Below are positions 1-9,145 of a stretch of 64,000 nt of DNA, in pieces. The notes beneath the pieces were generated by a model, which saw nothing but the letters and a program-made list of their open reading frames with translations, had not been told where the DNA came from and did no database searches. A program made the translations under genes and the position numbers. Each line of letters opens with the position of its first letter. Position 1 is the stretch's first letter. The stretch is from Chthonomonas sp. UBA2387 (GTDB lineage Bacteria; Armatimonadota; Fimbriimonadia; Fimbriimonadales; Fimbriimonadaceae): the NCBI GenBank assembly GCA_002343445.1, contig DDSP01000065.1, positions 30,736 through 94,735 on the forward strand. Reading direction: 5' to 3'.

Positions 1-1883
1 CCCTCTTGCGCCACTGGGACGAATCGGCCCGAAGCCACCGCCTCGGCCAGCAACCGCTTCCACTTGGTGCGGAGGTCGGCGTCGAGTCCCGTGGCCTCCT
101 CGGGCGAGAAGCCCGCTCCGCCGGGGCGCATCGCCTCCAGCCACCGGTCGCGGAACGCGGGGTCTTGGAACGCGAGGTTCAGATACACGTGGGTGAATCC
201 CATGCCCTTCAGATGGTCGGCCAACGCCGCGCCGGTATCCAGCGTCGCATAGGGGATTTCCGTGCTGTGGCCGGGGTTCGCCCAAAAGTACGGCACGTCG
301 AGCCAATACCCGAACACCTCGTCATACAGGGCCACCTTACCGCCCAGCGCTTCACGGTTGATCGTCTGCGCGCGCGAGAAGAACGTGCCGGCCCGGTAGG
401 CGTCGGGTTCGACGCGCCCCAACACCACAGGGAGTTGCCCATCGGTGACCGTTGTCTTGACCAATCCCAACGTGTACACGGACTGCAGCGCCGCGACCAC
501 GGCCAACACGGACCCCGAGCGTGGCCAAGCCACCGCACCACCCAGCAATACCGCCAAGGGCACCCCGAAGTTGGCGGCGTATCGGCTTTGCTGGCTGAGG
601 GCGAACCACAAGACGAAACTGGCAAGCAACCCGCCCAAGGCGGCCGATTCCATGCGTCGCAACCGTCCCGAGGCCAGCCAGCACACCGCTGCGGCGAACA
701 CGGCGACGCCCAACGCTTGGACGGGATGGCCCATGCCTTGGGTGGGCGCGGGGTTCGTGTAGCGTCCGGGTTGGTAGGCCATGCCGAACACGGCGTGCGG
801 GAACTGCGACCAATCGCGACCGCCGCCCTCTTTGCGCCCGACACCGAACGTCTGCTGCTCGTCGCGGTAGATGTCCGCCGAGAACTGATCCCAGTGCTTG
901 CCCCCGAGTTGTTCGTAGAAGAAGGGGAACACGGGGTTGCCCACTAGCATGGCGTTCCGGACGTACCAGGGCGAGGCGATGGCTGCGGCCAACCCGATGG
1001 TCAAAGCGGCCGGCTTCCATCCCGTCCGAAGGACGACGGCGGCGACGCCCAAGACCAACGCGCAGACGGCGATTGTCTGCAGCCCCGTGTACTTGCTGCC
1101 CGCCGCGAACCCGAGAAACACGGCGGCCAGGACGGCGTCCTCGCGCTTCCACGTTTCGATCAGCCGTGCGCATTGCAGCAAGCCGAGCCCCGCGAACAGT
1201 CCGTGCGCCACGTCCACGTAACCCGTGCCCGCTTCCCAAGCGACCACCGGCATGCCGACGAACGCCAGCGCCGACCACCACCCCGCGAAGCCGCCCCAAC
1301 GCTCGCGGGCAAACCCGTAAATCGCCAAGCCGCCGAACAGGGCGAACATCCACGAGAACCCCTTTGCCCCGGATTCGCCGCCCCACTGCAAGCCCCAAAC
1401 GTAGAGGTTGTCCACGACGAACGGGAAGTTCGAGTGGTGGATGAAGGACACCGAGTACGCCTGCCCCGCTTGAATCCACAGTTTGGGCACGGCGAAGTGG
1501 TAGGCCAAACTGTCCCAGTCCATCATCGTGCTCGGAGCGAGAACCCCGACCAGTGCGAAGAGCCCGGTCAGCAGATACGCGCCGACGAACGCCCACTCGG
1601 CACCGACGGGTTTGCGCCCGGTACGCAACATCGCGGCCAACTCCTTCCAGCCGAGCGCCAAGCCTACGAAGACCAGCGCGATGGGCAGCCCGAGGCCCCA
1701 CTTGACGCCGCCAGGAAACGAGAGCACGACCAAGCTCGCCAAGCCTAACGCGCCCAGCCCCACCAACCCTACTGCCCCGAGCCGGAAGCAGACGTCCCGC
1801 TCGGAGCCGAGCCGCTTCAACACCGCTATCCCCAGTCCCGACAGCGCGACCGAAACGGCGACGGTGATGAGGAATCCGAGCAT
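1..1883 (-). CDS. Multi-pass membrane glycosyltransferase, GT39/ArnT-like (3' end beyond window)
   Basis: An open frame runs from an ATG at 1881-1883 leftward off the window edge, giving about 627 residues without a stop. The protein starts with a hydrophobic helix (MLGFLITVAVSVALSGLGIA) and has many further membrane segments. Near residue 120 it carries MMDWDSLAYHFAVPKLW, an acidic motif in the first large loop like the catalytic Asp region of GT-C (PMT/ArnT, PF13231) enzymes, which move sugars from polyprenyl-phosphate carriers on the outer face of the membrane. The C-terminal part is soluble and looks extracytoplasmic. The substrate cannot be told. The family call rests on topology and the loop motif; an O-antigen-polymerase-like protein is the main alternative. 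Confidence 0.75.
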   Translation of the reverse strand, partial: MLGFLITVAVSVALSGLGIAVLKRLGSERDVCFRLGAVGLVGLGALGLASLVVLSFPGGVKWGLGLPIALVFVGLALGWKELAAMLRTGRKPVGAEWAFVGAYLLTGLFALVGVLAPSTMMDWDSLAYHFAVPKLWIQAGQAYSVSFIHHSNFPFVVDNLYVWGLQWGGESGAKGFSWMFALFGGLAIYGFARERWGGFAGWWSALAFVGMPVVAWEAGTGYVDVAHGLFAGLGLLQCARLIETWKREDAVLAAVFLGFAAGSKYTGLQTIAVCALVLGVAAVVLRTGWKPAALTIGLAAAIASPWYVRNAMLVGNPVFPFFYEQLGGKHWDQFSADIYRDEQQTFGVGRKEGGGRDWSQFPHAVFGMAYQPGRYTNPAPTQGMGHPVQALGVAVFAAAVCWLASGRLRRMESAALGGLLASFVLWFALSQQSRYAANFGVPLAVLLGGAVAWPRSGSVLAVVAALQSVYTLGLVKTTVTDGQLPVVLGRVEPDAYRAGTFFSRAQTINREALGGKVALYDEVFGYWLDVPYFWANPGHSTEIPYATLDTGAALADHLKGMGFTHVYLNLAFQDPAFRDRWLEAMRPGGAGFSPEEATGLDADLRTKWKRLLAEAVASGRFVPVAQE

Positions 1884-1960
1884 CCGTGCGAGTATATCGG
1901 CTCGCCCGCCGTCTAGCCCTTCCTGGCTTCAGACTCGGGGCTGTGAGACTCGGGTCGCCG

Positions 1961-2137
1961 CTACCGCAGTCCGCCGGAAGCCAACAAGCCCCCGACCACC
2001 GCAAGAAAAATCACCGGCGCCGCCGGATATTGGCAACTCGGTCACCCCGGGTTTGTGCGTTGCATCAAAGCGACCCAGCCGACTCCGGCCGCGCCGCCGA
2101 TCACGACACCCAGAAGAGCTTTGAGCGGGACGATCAT
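1961..2137 (-). CDS. Small two-helix membrane protein with in-frame TGA (possible selenoprotein, DUF6132-like)
   Basis: From ATG 2135-2137 the frame encodes 31 residues (MIVPLKALLGVVIGGAAGVG, then WVALMQRTNPG), meets TGA at 2042-2044, and stays open for 26 more codons to TAG at 1961-1963. The second part, PSCQYPAAPVIFLAVVGGLL, is another hydrophobic helix with a Gly-rich end. Read through, the product is about 58 residues: helix, short loop, helix, with the TGA placed as U-P-S-C. Small DUF6132 proteins have the same plan, with conserved Cys residues in that loop. A GC hairpin (CCGGC-GGC-GCCGG) begins about 14 nt after the TGA, where a bacterial SECIS could lie. Without recoding this would be a 31-residue peptide or a broken gene. 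Confidence 0.4.
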
Positions 2138-2171
2138 GTCCTGATTCTATCGCTTCCGCCTACGGATCGTC

Positions 2172-2543
2172 TCACCCATCTGTTCGAATCTCCAAGCCCG
2201 CCGACGCCAACGCCTCCAACGCCCGGCTCGAATCGGCGCGCTTGATCAAGACCACGTCGGAAGCGTAGGTCGAAACCGCGAAGATGGGCACCTCTGCCTG
2301 GGCCAACGGTGCAAGCAGCCGCAGCAGCACGCCCACTTGGTCGAACGGAATCGGGCCCTCAATCTCCAGCGCCATCCAGCCTGGCTCGACCTGGGCGTTG
2401 GCGGGCTCTTTGCCTTCGGTAACGATCACCGTCGTTTCGCTAGGCGTGCGGATGGCGGCGTTGAACGGGCCTTCAAGCCTTTCGCTCCAGCCAGGCGGGA
2501 GACTGCACACGCTCAAGCGCCAATCGTGGACCCGTACCTTCAT
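2172..2543 (-). CDS. ACT-domain protein
   Basis: This 123-residue protein begins MKVRVHDWRLSVCSLPPG and has two ACT-like beta-alpha-beta halves; the second contains GPIPFDQVGVLLRLLAPLAQ followed by VPIFAVSTYASDVVLI. That arrangement matches the small stand-alone ACT proteins related to aspartate-kinase regulatory domains (COG3603 type), thought to bind an amino acid and act as a sensor. The ATG at 2541-2543 overlaps the end of the upstream gene by 4 bp (ATGA), so the two are probably translated together. The link to a carbohydrate-type beta-helix protein has no obvious logic. The ligand is unknown. Confidence 0.75.
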   Translation of the reverse strand: MKVRVHDWRLSVCSLPPGWSERLEGPFNAAIRTPSETTVIVTEGKEPANAQVEPGWMALEIEGPIPFDQVGVLLRLLAPLAQAEVPIFAVSTYASDVVLIKRADSSRALEALASAGLEIRTDG

Positions 2544-3727
2544 CGTTCGAACAGCCTCTCGTCTTTGTCGAAGCATGCGACGGCACGGACGACGGCTTTG
2601 GAGTTCTCGAGGGTCAGCGGCGACTCGGCCGTGTAGTTGCGCATACGGCAACCGAACAGCGAAACGGTCAAGGGGTCGGCGCCCCGGATCAGCATGAAGT
2701 CGCGGCTCTTGTCCAGCGTGGTCAGCGCTCCGTTCGGTCCGGAGAACGCTTCCACGTTCGAGACCGCGAGGTGGCCCTTGCCCTCGACGATAAACGGATG
2801 CACCTCGTCCACCGATCGCCCCGTGTTGGCGATGATCGAGCCTTGGGACACTTGCCAGTTTCGGTTGAACGTGTTGTCGCCCGACTTGTGAATGCCCACC
2901 GTGACGCAGTCGAAGTTGAAGCCGGTCAACTGCCCATAGGTGGCGGGGCCGAGCCAAGCGCCACCGAAGGTGCCGAACGTGAACACGTCCATCAGCACGG
3001 CGTTGTCGGTGGTGTCGATCGCGAACGCGAACGTCCCGCGCGCAACCACCGAATCCACCACCGACTTGGAGAAGCCGCCCTTGAAGTTCCTCATGTTGGC
3101 GGGATTGACGTGGGTGTGAAGGATGCGCGGGATGTCGTAGCACTTGGAGATCGCCACGAACGTGCCACCCAGCGGGTACCCGTAACAGTGTTCGACGAGG
3201 ATCTGCTCGCATGGCGGCCCTCCGGCGCGAAAGTCCATCGCGAAGAACTCGCCGTAGAACGTCAGGCATGAAAGCGTGACGCCTTGCGCCGGCACGGTTT
3301 GCGAGACTTTGATGGTGGGCGGATAGGCGATCACTTTGGCGGGATCGTCGAGGGTTTGCTCGGGGTACCAGAACTGGAGCCCGCGCACTTGCGTGGCGGA
3401 TTCGACGGTCAGGAACGGCCGCTCGCGGTCGCGGATGGCGAACACCGAGCCCACGGGGTGACGCCCGCCGGGGTTGACCGTCCCCCGGCCCACCGGCCCG
3501 TGCGGTCCGAGCAGCGACACGTTGGCCTTGAGGACGATGCCCCCATCCACTTCGTAGGGCTTGTCCGAAGGTTCGAGGTAGAGGGCCTGGCCGCGAGGGG
3601 CCGCCCAATCAATGGCGGCTTGCAGCTTGGCCGAGTTCTCGGAAGCGGTGTTGGCGGCGGAGACGCCGAAATCGGAGAGGTTGCGCGGCGAGGAAGCCAG
3701 AACGGCTGCGCAAAGGAAAGAGAGCAT
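2540..3727 (-). CDS. Secreted pectate-lyase-like right-handed beta-helix protein
   Basis: The 395-residue product has an N-terminal signal peptide (MLSFLCAAVLASS) followed by NLSDFGVSAANTASENSAKL, the entry motif of the Pectate_lyase_3 / GH28-like beta-helix superfamily (D-F/Y-G-V then N-T-xx-aa). The rest is short beta-strand repeats with many G-N-x-F/V turns, as in polysaccharide lyases and phage tailspike-like enzymes. It is probably exported and acts on, or binds, a polysaccharide. No catalytic residues can be assigned by eye. It lies downstream of the terminator at 3764-3802, so it probably has its own promoter, and its stop overlaps the start of the ACT gene. Confidence 0.75.
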   Translation of the reverse strand: MLSFLCAAVLASSPRNLSDFGVSAANTASENSAKLQAAIDWAAPRGQALYLEPSDKPYEVDGGIVLKANVSLLGPHGPVGRGTVNPGGRHPVGSVFAIRDRERPFLTVESATQVRGLQFWYPEQTLDDPAKVIAYPPTIKVSQTVPAQGVTLSCLTFYGEFFAMDFRAGGPPCEQILVEHCYGYPLGGTFVAISKCYDIPRILHTHVNPANMRNFKGGFSKSVVDSVVARGTFAFAIDTTDNAVLMDVFTFGTFGGAWLGPATYGQLTGFNFDCVTVGIHKSGDNTFNRNWQVSQGSIIANTGRSVDEVHPFIVEGKGHLAVSNVEAFSGPNGALTTLDKSRDFMLIRGADPLTVSLFGCRMRNYTAESPLTLENSKAVVRAVACFDKDERLFER

Positions 3728-3763
3728 TGCACCAGCTTATCTGGCGCGCGATCCGAGGAGTTC

Positions 3764-3802
3764 AGAAAAAAAGATTGGGATGGACTCTCTCAAATCCATC
3801 CC
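3764..3802 (-). terminator. Rho-independent terminator of the PEP-CTERM gene
   Basis: On the minus strand an 8-bp stem GGGATGGA / TCCATCCC with a 10-nt loop is followed by AATC and seven T. It lies about 54 bp after the stop of the PEP-CTERM gene and before the start of the beta-helix gene, so it separates the two transcription units. Confidence 0.85.
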
Positions 3803-3855
3803 GAAACTCTTCTCAGACATGTATGGAGTAGGTGTTCAGGAAGTGAACAGGACGA

Positions 3856-4668
3856 TTAAGCTGTGTTGCGTCGGCGTCGGGCCAGAAGGCCGAGAGCGCC
3901 GGCGCCAAGGGCGATCATGGTGCCCGGCTCGGGAACGGCTGTGCCTTCGAGCACGAACGGGGCCTCGTAGTTGAGGAACGAGCCAGTGGCCGTACCGTTG
4001 TTCGTAATCGCGCTTTGGAACTGGCCGAACGAGCCGAAGTTGCTCGAGATCATCGCGTTGGCGATGCCTTGATCGGAAGGGGTGACCGGGGGCATCCAGG
4101 GGCCGGTGAGCGCCGTGCTGCCGGTGAAGCCCCAACTGATCCAGTAGGTGCCTTCGGTGAGGACCAACGGGGTGCCCTGTGCGGCATCCACCTGCATGAT
4201 GGGCCGGTTGTTGGCGAACGCCCCGCCGCTGGCGATACGATAGATGCCGGTGAACGAGGTGCCGGTCATGCGGTTCGTCGTAAAGTCGCCGAACATGCTC
4301 GCATCATCGGGATCGCCGGGTTGCGAGGACCAAATCTTGAAGTAGACGCCGGTGAGCGTCGAGGTCGTGCCGCTGCTGGTCTGGTATCCGAAGAATCGGA
4401 AGTTCGTGATGTTCCAGATCATGCCGACGGGCACGGTGAAATCGTCAGCGACATGCTGCGGGTTCGAGCCGGAAACGGCTTCGTTGCGCACCGCAGTGCC
4501 GAGAAGGCTGTTCGTCGCGCCGCCAGCGGCAGTACCGATGGACTCCGCCATGCTGACGTTGTTGCCGGAAAGCGTTCCAGTCTGCAATGGTCCGTTGTCC
4601 CAAAGCGTTTGGGCGGACAAGGGGAGAGTTGCGCCGAGGGCGCACGCCAATAGGGCAAGTCGCTTCAT
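3856..4668 (-). CDS. Secreted PEP-CTERM sorting-domain protein
   Basis: The 270-residue protein has a signal peptide (MKRLALLACALGATLPLSAQ), a beta-rich middle with many Gly/Thr/Asn and no recognised enzyme motif, and a C-terminal tail AVPEPGTMIALGAGALGLLA followed by RRRRNTA. Such a tail (V-P-E-P, hydrophobic segment, basic end) is a PEP-CTERM signal, cleaved by an exosortase during export to the surface or matrix. No exosortase gene is in this window. A strong terminator follows, so the gene is probably transcribed alone. A role in surface matrix is an inference from the sorting signal. Confidence 0.9.
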   Translation of the reverse strand: MKRLALLACALGATLPLSAQTLWDNGPLQTGTLSGNNVSMAESIGTAAGGATNSLLGTAVRNEAVSGSNPQHVADDFTVPVGMIWNITNFRFFGYQTSSGTTSTLTGVYFKIWSSQPGDPDDASMFGDFTTNRMTGTSFTGIYRIASGGAFANNRPIMQVDAAQGTPLVLTEGTYWISWGFTGSTALTGPWMPPVTPSDQGIANAMISSNFGSFGQFQSAITNNGTATGSFLNYEAPFVLEGTAVPEPGTMIALGAGALGLLARRRRNTA

Positions 4669-4803
4669 TCCTGTCTTCCTTCCTGAGCGTCCACTCGGTC
4701 ACCTTTCGGTGCCGCGCCTCTTACGGGCGGAGACGTCTCGTGAGGAATGATAGCAGACCATGCCCGATTTGACAAGGGGCTTTCGGACTTTTTTTGAAAA
4801 TTG

Positions 4804-5673
4804 TCAGGAAGCGCCTGCGAGCGACCTCAGCCGCTCCTTCCTTTCGGGTTCGTGGTCGAGGTTTCCGGACTCGCCAAGCAGAGCCCAGGCCTTCTGCAGG
4901 TGCGGCAGCGCCTGTTCGTCCTTGGCCTGCGCGAGCAGGCACTCGCCCAGTTCCTCGTGGACAAAACCGTCGGCTTCGCCCAATTCGGTCGCCGCCAAGG
5001 CGTTGAGGATCGCCAGCGCCTCGTCCAACCGGTTCAGGGCGCGCAGCGTCCGCGCCACGCACCACTTGGCGATGTGCAACGAACGAGGCGAACCGTGTTG
5101 CTCGCGAACGATCTGGGCGCGAGCGAACTGCGCCAAAGCGGCCTGGTGCTCGCCCCGCTCGAAGTAAGTCCAGCCCAGATTGTTGTGCAAAGGTCCCAAC
5201 ATTGCCTTGGCGCGAGTCATGCCGCTTTGTTCGGCCAGCCGGATTCCCCGCAAGCCCCATTGGATGGCTTCGGCCTCCGGAACGACGATGGCGATCATGT
5301 GGGCGGCATCGGTGGCGATGTCGTCTTCACCCGCCGCGGCCGAGAGGTTGAACGCCTCGGTGAAATCGGGCAGGCCCATCGAGGCATCGCCCGAGGATCG
5401 TGCGATGCGACCCAGCTCGAGCTTCGCTGCAGCGCGAACCCGAGCGTCGGGGGCGGCGTCCAGGGCCGATTGCGCCACCTCGCGCGCCTCGTCGTACCGC
5501 CGCGCAAGGCCAAGCGCGCGCGCCAATTGAGTCCGCGCCTCCTGTCGCGCGGCATCGTCGGTGGCCGAACCCGCATACAGAGCGAAACGCTCGGCGCTCG
5601 CCAGGGGGTCGTCGTAATCCCAAAGACTGTAGAGGTCGTCCATCGAAGCCTCACCCATCATACGCGCAACCAT
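4804..5673 (-). CDS. Tetratricopeptide-repeat protein
   Basis: The product is almost entirely helical with successive TPR-like units, for example NNLGWTYFERGEHQAALAQF and RALNRLDEALAILNALAATE. No signal peptide or membrane segment is visible, so it is likely a cytoplasmic scaffold. The listed start is the first ATG of the frame (289 residues). An ATG at 5641-5643 (MDDLYSLWDYDD) has a better ribosome site (GGTGAGG five bases upstream) and may be the real start. It begins 10 bp after the MFS gene stop and is likely the last gene of that run. Its partner is unknown. Confidence 0.8.
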   Translation of the reverse strand: MVARMMGEASMDDLYSLWDYDDPLASAERFALYAGSATDDAARQEARTQLARALGLARRYDEAREVAQSALDAAPDARVRAAAKLELGRIARSSGDASMGLPDFTEAFNLSAAAGEDDIATDAAHMIAIVVPEAEAIQWGLRGIRLAEQSGMTRAKAMLGPLHNNLGWTYFERGEHQAALAQFARAQIVREQHGSPRSLHIAKWCVARTLRALNRLDEALAILNALAATELGEADGFVHEELGECLLAQAKDEQALPHLQKAWALLGESGNLDHEPERKERLRSLAGAS

Positions 5674-5683
5674 ACCCGCCTGA

Positions 5684-6985
5684 TCACCGGGCGCCCCTCA
5701 CGTTGCGGAGCAGCACGGCCCCCAAGAGAAAGCACCCGCCCGCGAAGGCGAACAGCGAGGCGTACCCGTTCCACGAATAGACCTCGACGTTCTCCCCTCC
5801 CGATGCCGACGCGACCGCATAGCCGAACGACGTTAGGATGAGCCCTGCGAGCGGCGCACCGATCGTCTGCGGCGCCGTCATCGAGATGTGCCAAATGGCC
5901 ATGTCCTTGGCCGCATCGTGCTTGTTGGGCAGCACGTCGGTTCCTAGGGCCCAGTCCACGCTGATGTACGCACCATAGGCCAAGCCGAACACCACGCCCA
6001 CCAGCAACACGTGCTCCAGCGACCGGCAGAACGGAAACGCGAACGCCATCACGGCGATCAGCCCGTTGGCCACGTAGATGACGGGCTTGCGGCCGACGCG
6101 TTCCGAAATCGCGCCGCCCCAGACTCCGGTCAACGAGCTGAACAAGAGGATCACGGCCATGACCTTGGGCACCTCGGCAGCCGGGTCCGCCACCTGGACG
6201 ACATCGCGCAGGTAGTTCTGGAGGAACGGCAAGGGCGCGTAGAAGCCCAACATGACCAAAGCCCTCGTGATCCATACCCACGCGAAGTCGGGGTGCTTTC
6301 GCGGGTCGATCCAGAGGCTTCGCACGTAGGAACGGACGTCCCATCGGGGCACCGGCCCTTCCAGAGGGATCTCCTTGAGGCCGAAGACCGTCGCCAACCC
6401 CGTGAGAGCGAGGGCGAAGCCGATCACGGCATACCCGACCATGAACTGGCGGGCATCGAACAGCAAGCCCGACGCCACCCCACCGCATAGCGTGCCGAAC
6501 TGGGACATCACGCCCATCCACCCGCTGGCCACACCCCGCTGGTCGTCCGGCACCAAGTCGGGGATGATCCCGCTGTAGGGCCCCGTGGCCACGTTGTTGC
6601 CCAGCTGAACCACCAAGTACGAGATCGCGAAGCCAAACAGGTTTTGAACCTGGGAGGCCCAGGCCATCATCGCCAGGCCGACCAGATTGACGGCGACCCC
6701 AAGCACGATGTAGGGTCGCCTCCTTCCCCACCGCGACGTGCACCGGTCGCTCAAGGGCCCGGCGATCAATGGCACGATCATCGGCACGATCGCGCCGGCG
6801 CCCACCAGCAGGCCCGTGATCATCGCGTGGCCGCCGGGTGCGAGCCGGGGCACCTCGGCCGGGATCACGACGACGAGCAGCGCGCCCCAAAGGAAGTTGG
6901 TCCCGAACCAAAACGAACTCAGGGCGAAGTGGATCCACACCGAGAGGCGCGATCCGGAGTATGGGCTGGGCGGTGGAACGATCAT
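5684..6985 (-). CDS. MFS transporter, GPH/SLC45-like sugar symporter type
   Basis: The 433-residue protein has about twelve membrane segments. Between helices 2 and 3 it carries GPLSDRCTSRWGRRRPYIVL, the D-R-x-G-R-R-R-P loop typical of glycoside-pentoside-hexuronide and SLC45/sucrose-type symporters. A second such loop, SERVGRKPVIYVANG, opens the C-terminal half, and IPDLVPDDQRGVASGWMGVM after helix 4 is also typical. It most likely imports a sugar or glycoside, but the substrate cannot be read. ATG 6983-6985 overlaps the stop of the upstream nucleotidyltransferase gene by 4 bp, so the genes are translationally coupled. Confidence 0.85.
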   Translation of the reverse strand: MIVPPPSPYSGSRLSVWIHFALSSFWFGTNFLWGALLVVVIPAEVPRLAPGGHAMITGLLVGAGAIVPMIVPLIAGPLSDRCTSRWGRRRPYIVLGVAVNLVGLAMMAWASQVQNLFGFAISYLVVQLGNNVATGPYSGIIPDLVPDDQRGVASGWMGVMSQFGTLCGGVASGLLFDARQFMVGYAVIGFALALTGLATVFGLKEIPLEGPVPRWDVRSYVRSLWIDPRKHPDFAWVWITRALVMLGFYAPLPFLQNYLRDVVQVADPAAEVPKVMAVILLFSSLTGVWGGAISERVGRKPVIYVANGLIAVMAFAFPFCRSLEHVLLVGVVFGLAYGAYISVDWALGTDVLPNKHDAAKDMAIWHISMTAPQTIGAPLAGLILTSFGYAVASASGGENVEVYSWNGYASLFAFAGGCFLLGAVLLRNVRGAR

Positions 6986-7755
6986 GGACGGCCCTGCACG
7001 ATGCGCTCCGCGTAGCGAAAGTCGTCCAGATAGTCGAGGTCGAACGCCAACTCTGCGGCGGCATCGCGGACGGCCCGAGCCTTGCACCCCAAGATCTGGC
7101 TGGCTTTGCTTTCGACGTCTTCGACGGTCAACGTCTTCGTCAGCAACTTCCAGACGAACGCGGGGCCGAGCAACCGCGCCATCGCAACTTTGCTCTTGCG
7201 CCGCTCGAAGATCGCCTCCATGTGTGGACGCGCGCGCTCCAGAGCTTCGGCATCCACAAGGTACGCACACCCCGTGGTGACCAACCCTTCGCGCACGGGA
7301 ACAAACGTCGCGGGCGCGCCGGGGTAGGCGCCCTCGAACGTGTTGCGGCCGATCAACGGCACGGAGAACGCGACACCGGGATCGCAACGGGAAACGAGCG
7401 TCTTCAGGGACTCCGGGGTGAGAAACGGCAGATCGCTGGTGACGACCAGCACCTTGCCCAGCGGGCCATCGGTGGTGCGGCGCAGCCAATCCAAGCCCAG
7501 AAGGATGTTGGCGGGACCCGAGTCGGCCTCGGGCAGGGCCATCGAGACCTGCTCGGCGATGTGGTGCCGGACGCTCTCGGGCCCGACCACCACGATTCGG
7601 CCCCCAGGGAATGCGGTCTTGATCGCGGCGACCGTGCGTTCAAGCACCGTCTGGTCGCCAAATCGAATCAGGGGTTTGTGATGGACGCCGACCGCAGAGG
7701 CGAACGCCTCGTCCAACGAGCCTCCGGCGGGCACGATTGCGTCGAGGACATTCAC
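6982..7755 (-). CDS. MobA-like NTP transferase
   Basis: This 257-residue protein opens with MNVLDAIVPAGGSLDEAFAS, a variant of the nucleotide-binding L-A-G-G loop, and continues with HHKPLIRFGDQTVLERTVAA, the 'K-P-L-ixxxG-xx-vle' strand of the MobA/GlmU-type nucleotidyltransferase fold. VLVVTSDLPFLTPESL supplies the acidic metal-binding position (D-x-P). The family moves an NMP to a sugar phosphate, polyol or molybdopterin; which substrate is used here is unclear. The start codon is GTG (7753-7755). It overlaps the transporter gene by 4 bp, which suggests a shared task in sugar or nucleotide-sugar handling. Confidence 0.75.
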   Translation of the reverse strand: MNVLDAIVPAGGSLDEAFASAVGVHHKPLIRFGDQTVLERTVAAIKTAFPGGRIVVVGPESVRHHIAEQVSMALPEADSGPANILLGLDWLRRTTDGPLGKVLVVTSDLPFLTPESLKTLVSRCDPGVAFSVPLIGRNTFEGAYPGAPATFVPVREGLVTTGCAYLVDAEALERARPHMEAIFERRKSKVAMARLLGPAFVWKLLTKTLTVEDVESKASQILGCKARAVRDAAAELAFDLDYLDDFRYAERIVQGRP

Positions 7756-7767
7756 GGCCCAGTATGG

Positions 7768-9084
7768 TCAATTCCCGGACGCGGGCGGCAAGATTTCGCT
7801 CGCATCGCGCGACCGCTTGACGGTCAGCGACATGCGGGTGACGCGCCTTTGCGCCATGTTCTCCACCCGCAAGGTGCCGATATCGAGTTCGACGACATCC
7901 CCGAGTTTGGGGACGTTCTCCAGCCGCTCGCCCAGGATTTCCGCCATGGTCTCCGTTTCGTAGGGGCCGGGCTCGGGGTCGAGCTGGAGAAACTCGAGAA
8001 CCTCGTCGTACCGCACGTCCGAGCGGAACGAGATGCGGAAGGGACCGACCTTCTCAATCCGTGCGCGCTCGCTCTCCAAGAGGTCCTCGAACTCGCCAAA
8101 GACCTCCTCGACGACGTCTTCCAACGTGATGAGGCCAGCCGTGCCGCCGTACTCGTCGCTGATGAGAAGCATCTGGGTCTTGCGCTCGCGCATGAGCCGG
8201 GTGGCTTGGTCGAGCGTGATGGTTTCGGGCACCACCTCCATGGGTCTGGCGAGTTCTTCGAGACTGAAATCGGGTTGATCCCAATGCGAGACCACGTCGT
8301 TCAACAGCACCAGTCCCACGACGTCGTCAATGTCGCCCCGGCACACCGGGATGCGCGTATGACGGATTTCGGCAAGGCGATAGGGGAGTTCCTCGCGCGG
8401 GGTAGAGACGTCCAGCCACTGGATGTCCATGCGGTGGATCATGATGTCTTGGACCTTCAGGGTGTCCAGCCGCATCGCCTTGGCGACCATTCTTGCGTGC
8501 GTCTGGTCGAGCACGCCTTCGCTTTGCGCGGCTCGAAGGGCCAAGAGGAGTTCGTCTCGCGAGAGGCTCTCGTCTTGCTCCTTGGCCAGCGTCACGCCCA
8601 TGAGCTTGAGGATGAAGCGCCCGCTCGTCTGGACCAGCCACACGAACGGCGCCAAGAGGCGCACCAGAAACCGGAGCGGCTTGGCCTGCACCAAGGCGAC
8701 TTGCTCGGAAAACTGCAGCGTCAGGTATTTCGGTACGAGTTCGCCGATCACGACCAGAGCGAACGTGACGAAGAACAGGGAGAGGACGCCCGACGCCGGC
8801 CCGACCCACTGGCCGATCGCGTCGCCGATGTACTTCTCGATGAGGGGCTCGGTGACTTTGCCCATGCCGATGCCGAACATGGAGATGGCGACTTGGATGC
8901 CCGCCACATAGAGGGCGAGCTTGCCCAGCGAGTCCAAAACCACCTTCGCCGACCCATGTCCTTTGCGTGCCGCAGCCTCGATTCGGCTCCGCCGCGCACC
9001 GATCAGGCTGTATTCGGCGGCCACAAAGAACGCGTTGCCGAGCAGGAACGCCACGCTCCATGCCCATGCCTGTGCCTCGTTCAT
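7768..9084 (-). CDS. CNNM/CorC (HlyC) family membrane protein with CBS domains
   Basis: The 438-residue product has the full CNNM order: N-terminal DUF21 membrane domain starting MNEAQAWAWSVAFLLGNAFF, a paired CBS domain (residues about 200-340, including MIHRMDIQWLDVSTPREELP and LISDEYGGTAGLITLEDVVE), and a C-terminal CorC_HlyC domain (FRSDVRYDEVLEFL onward). Members are linked to Mg2+ efflux or Mg2+/Co2+ resistance, with CBS domains sensing Mg-ATP. ATG 9082-9084 was preferred to upstream codons because it starts directly at the first helix. The gene is divergent from the S9 peptidase across a gap of about 60 bp that must hold both promoters. Confidence 0.9.
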   Translation of the reverse strand: MNEAQAWAWSVAFLLGNAFFVAAEYSLIGARRSRIEAAARKGHGSAKVVLDSLGKLALYVAGIQVAISMFGIGMGKVTEPLIEKYIGDAIGQWVGPASGVLSLFFVTFALVVIGELVPKYLTLQFSEQVALVQAKPLRFLVRLLAPFVWLVQTSGRFILKLMGVTLAKEQDESLSRDELLLALRAAQSEGVLDQTHARMVAKAMRLDTLKVQDIMIHRMDIQWLDVSTPREELPYRLAEIRHTRIPVCRGDIDDVVGLVLLNDVVSHWDQPDFSLEELARPMEVVPETITLDQATRLMRERKTQMLLISDEYGGTAGLITLEDVVEEVFGEFEDLLESERARIEKVGPFRISFRSDVRYDEVLEFLQLDPEPGPYETETMAEILGERLENVPKLGDVVELDIGTLRVENMAQRRVTRMSLTVKRSRDASEILPPASGN

Positions 9085-9145
9085 CTCGCTATAGGTTATC
9101 AGGAATGCGCCCGCCGCGGAAGGAGATTCCGTTCGGGCGGCGAAC

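Noticed and set aside
352..2004. Long Arg-rich minus-strand frame of 550 codons
   Set aside because: It is in another frame of the same strand as the GT39-like gene (1-1883), which has clear membrane helices and a catalytic-loop motif. The Arg-rich text is a typical high-GC shadow.
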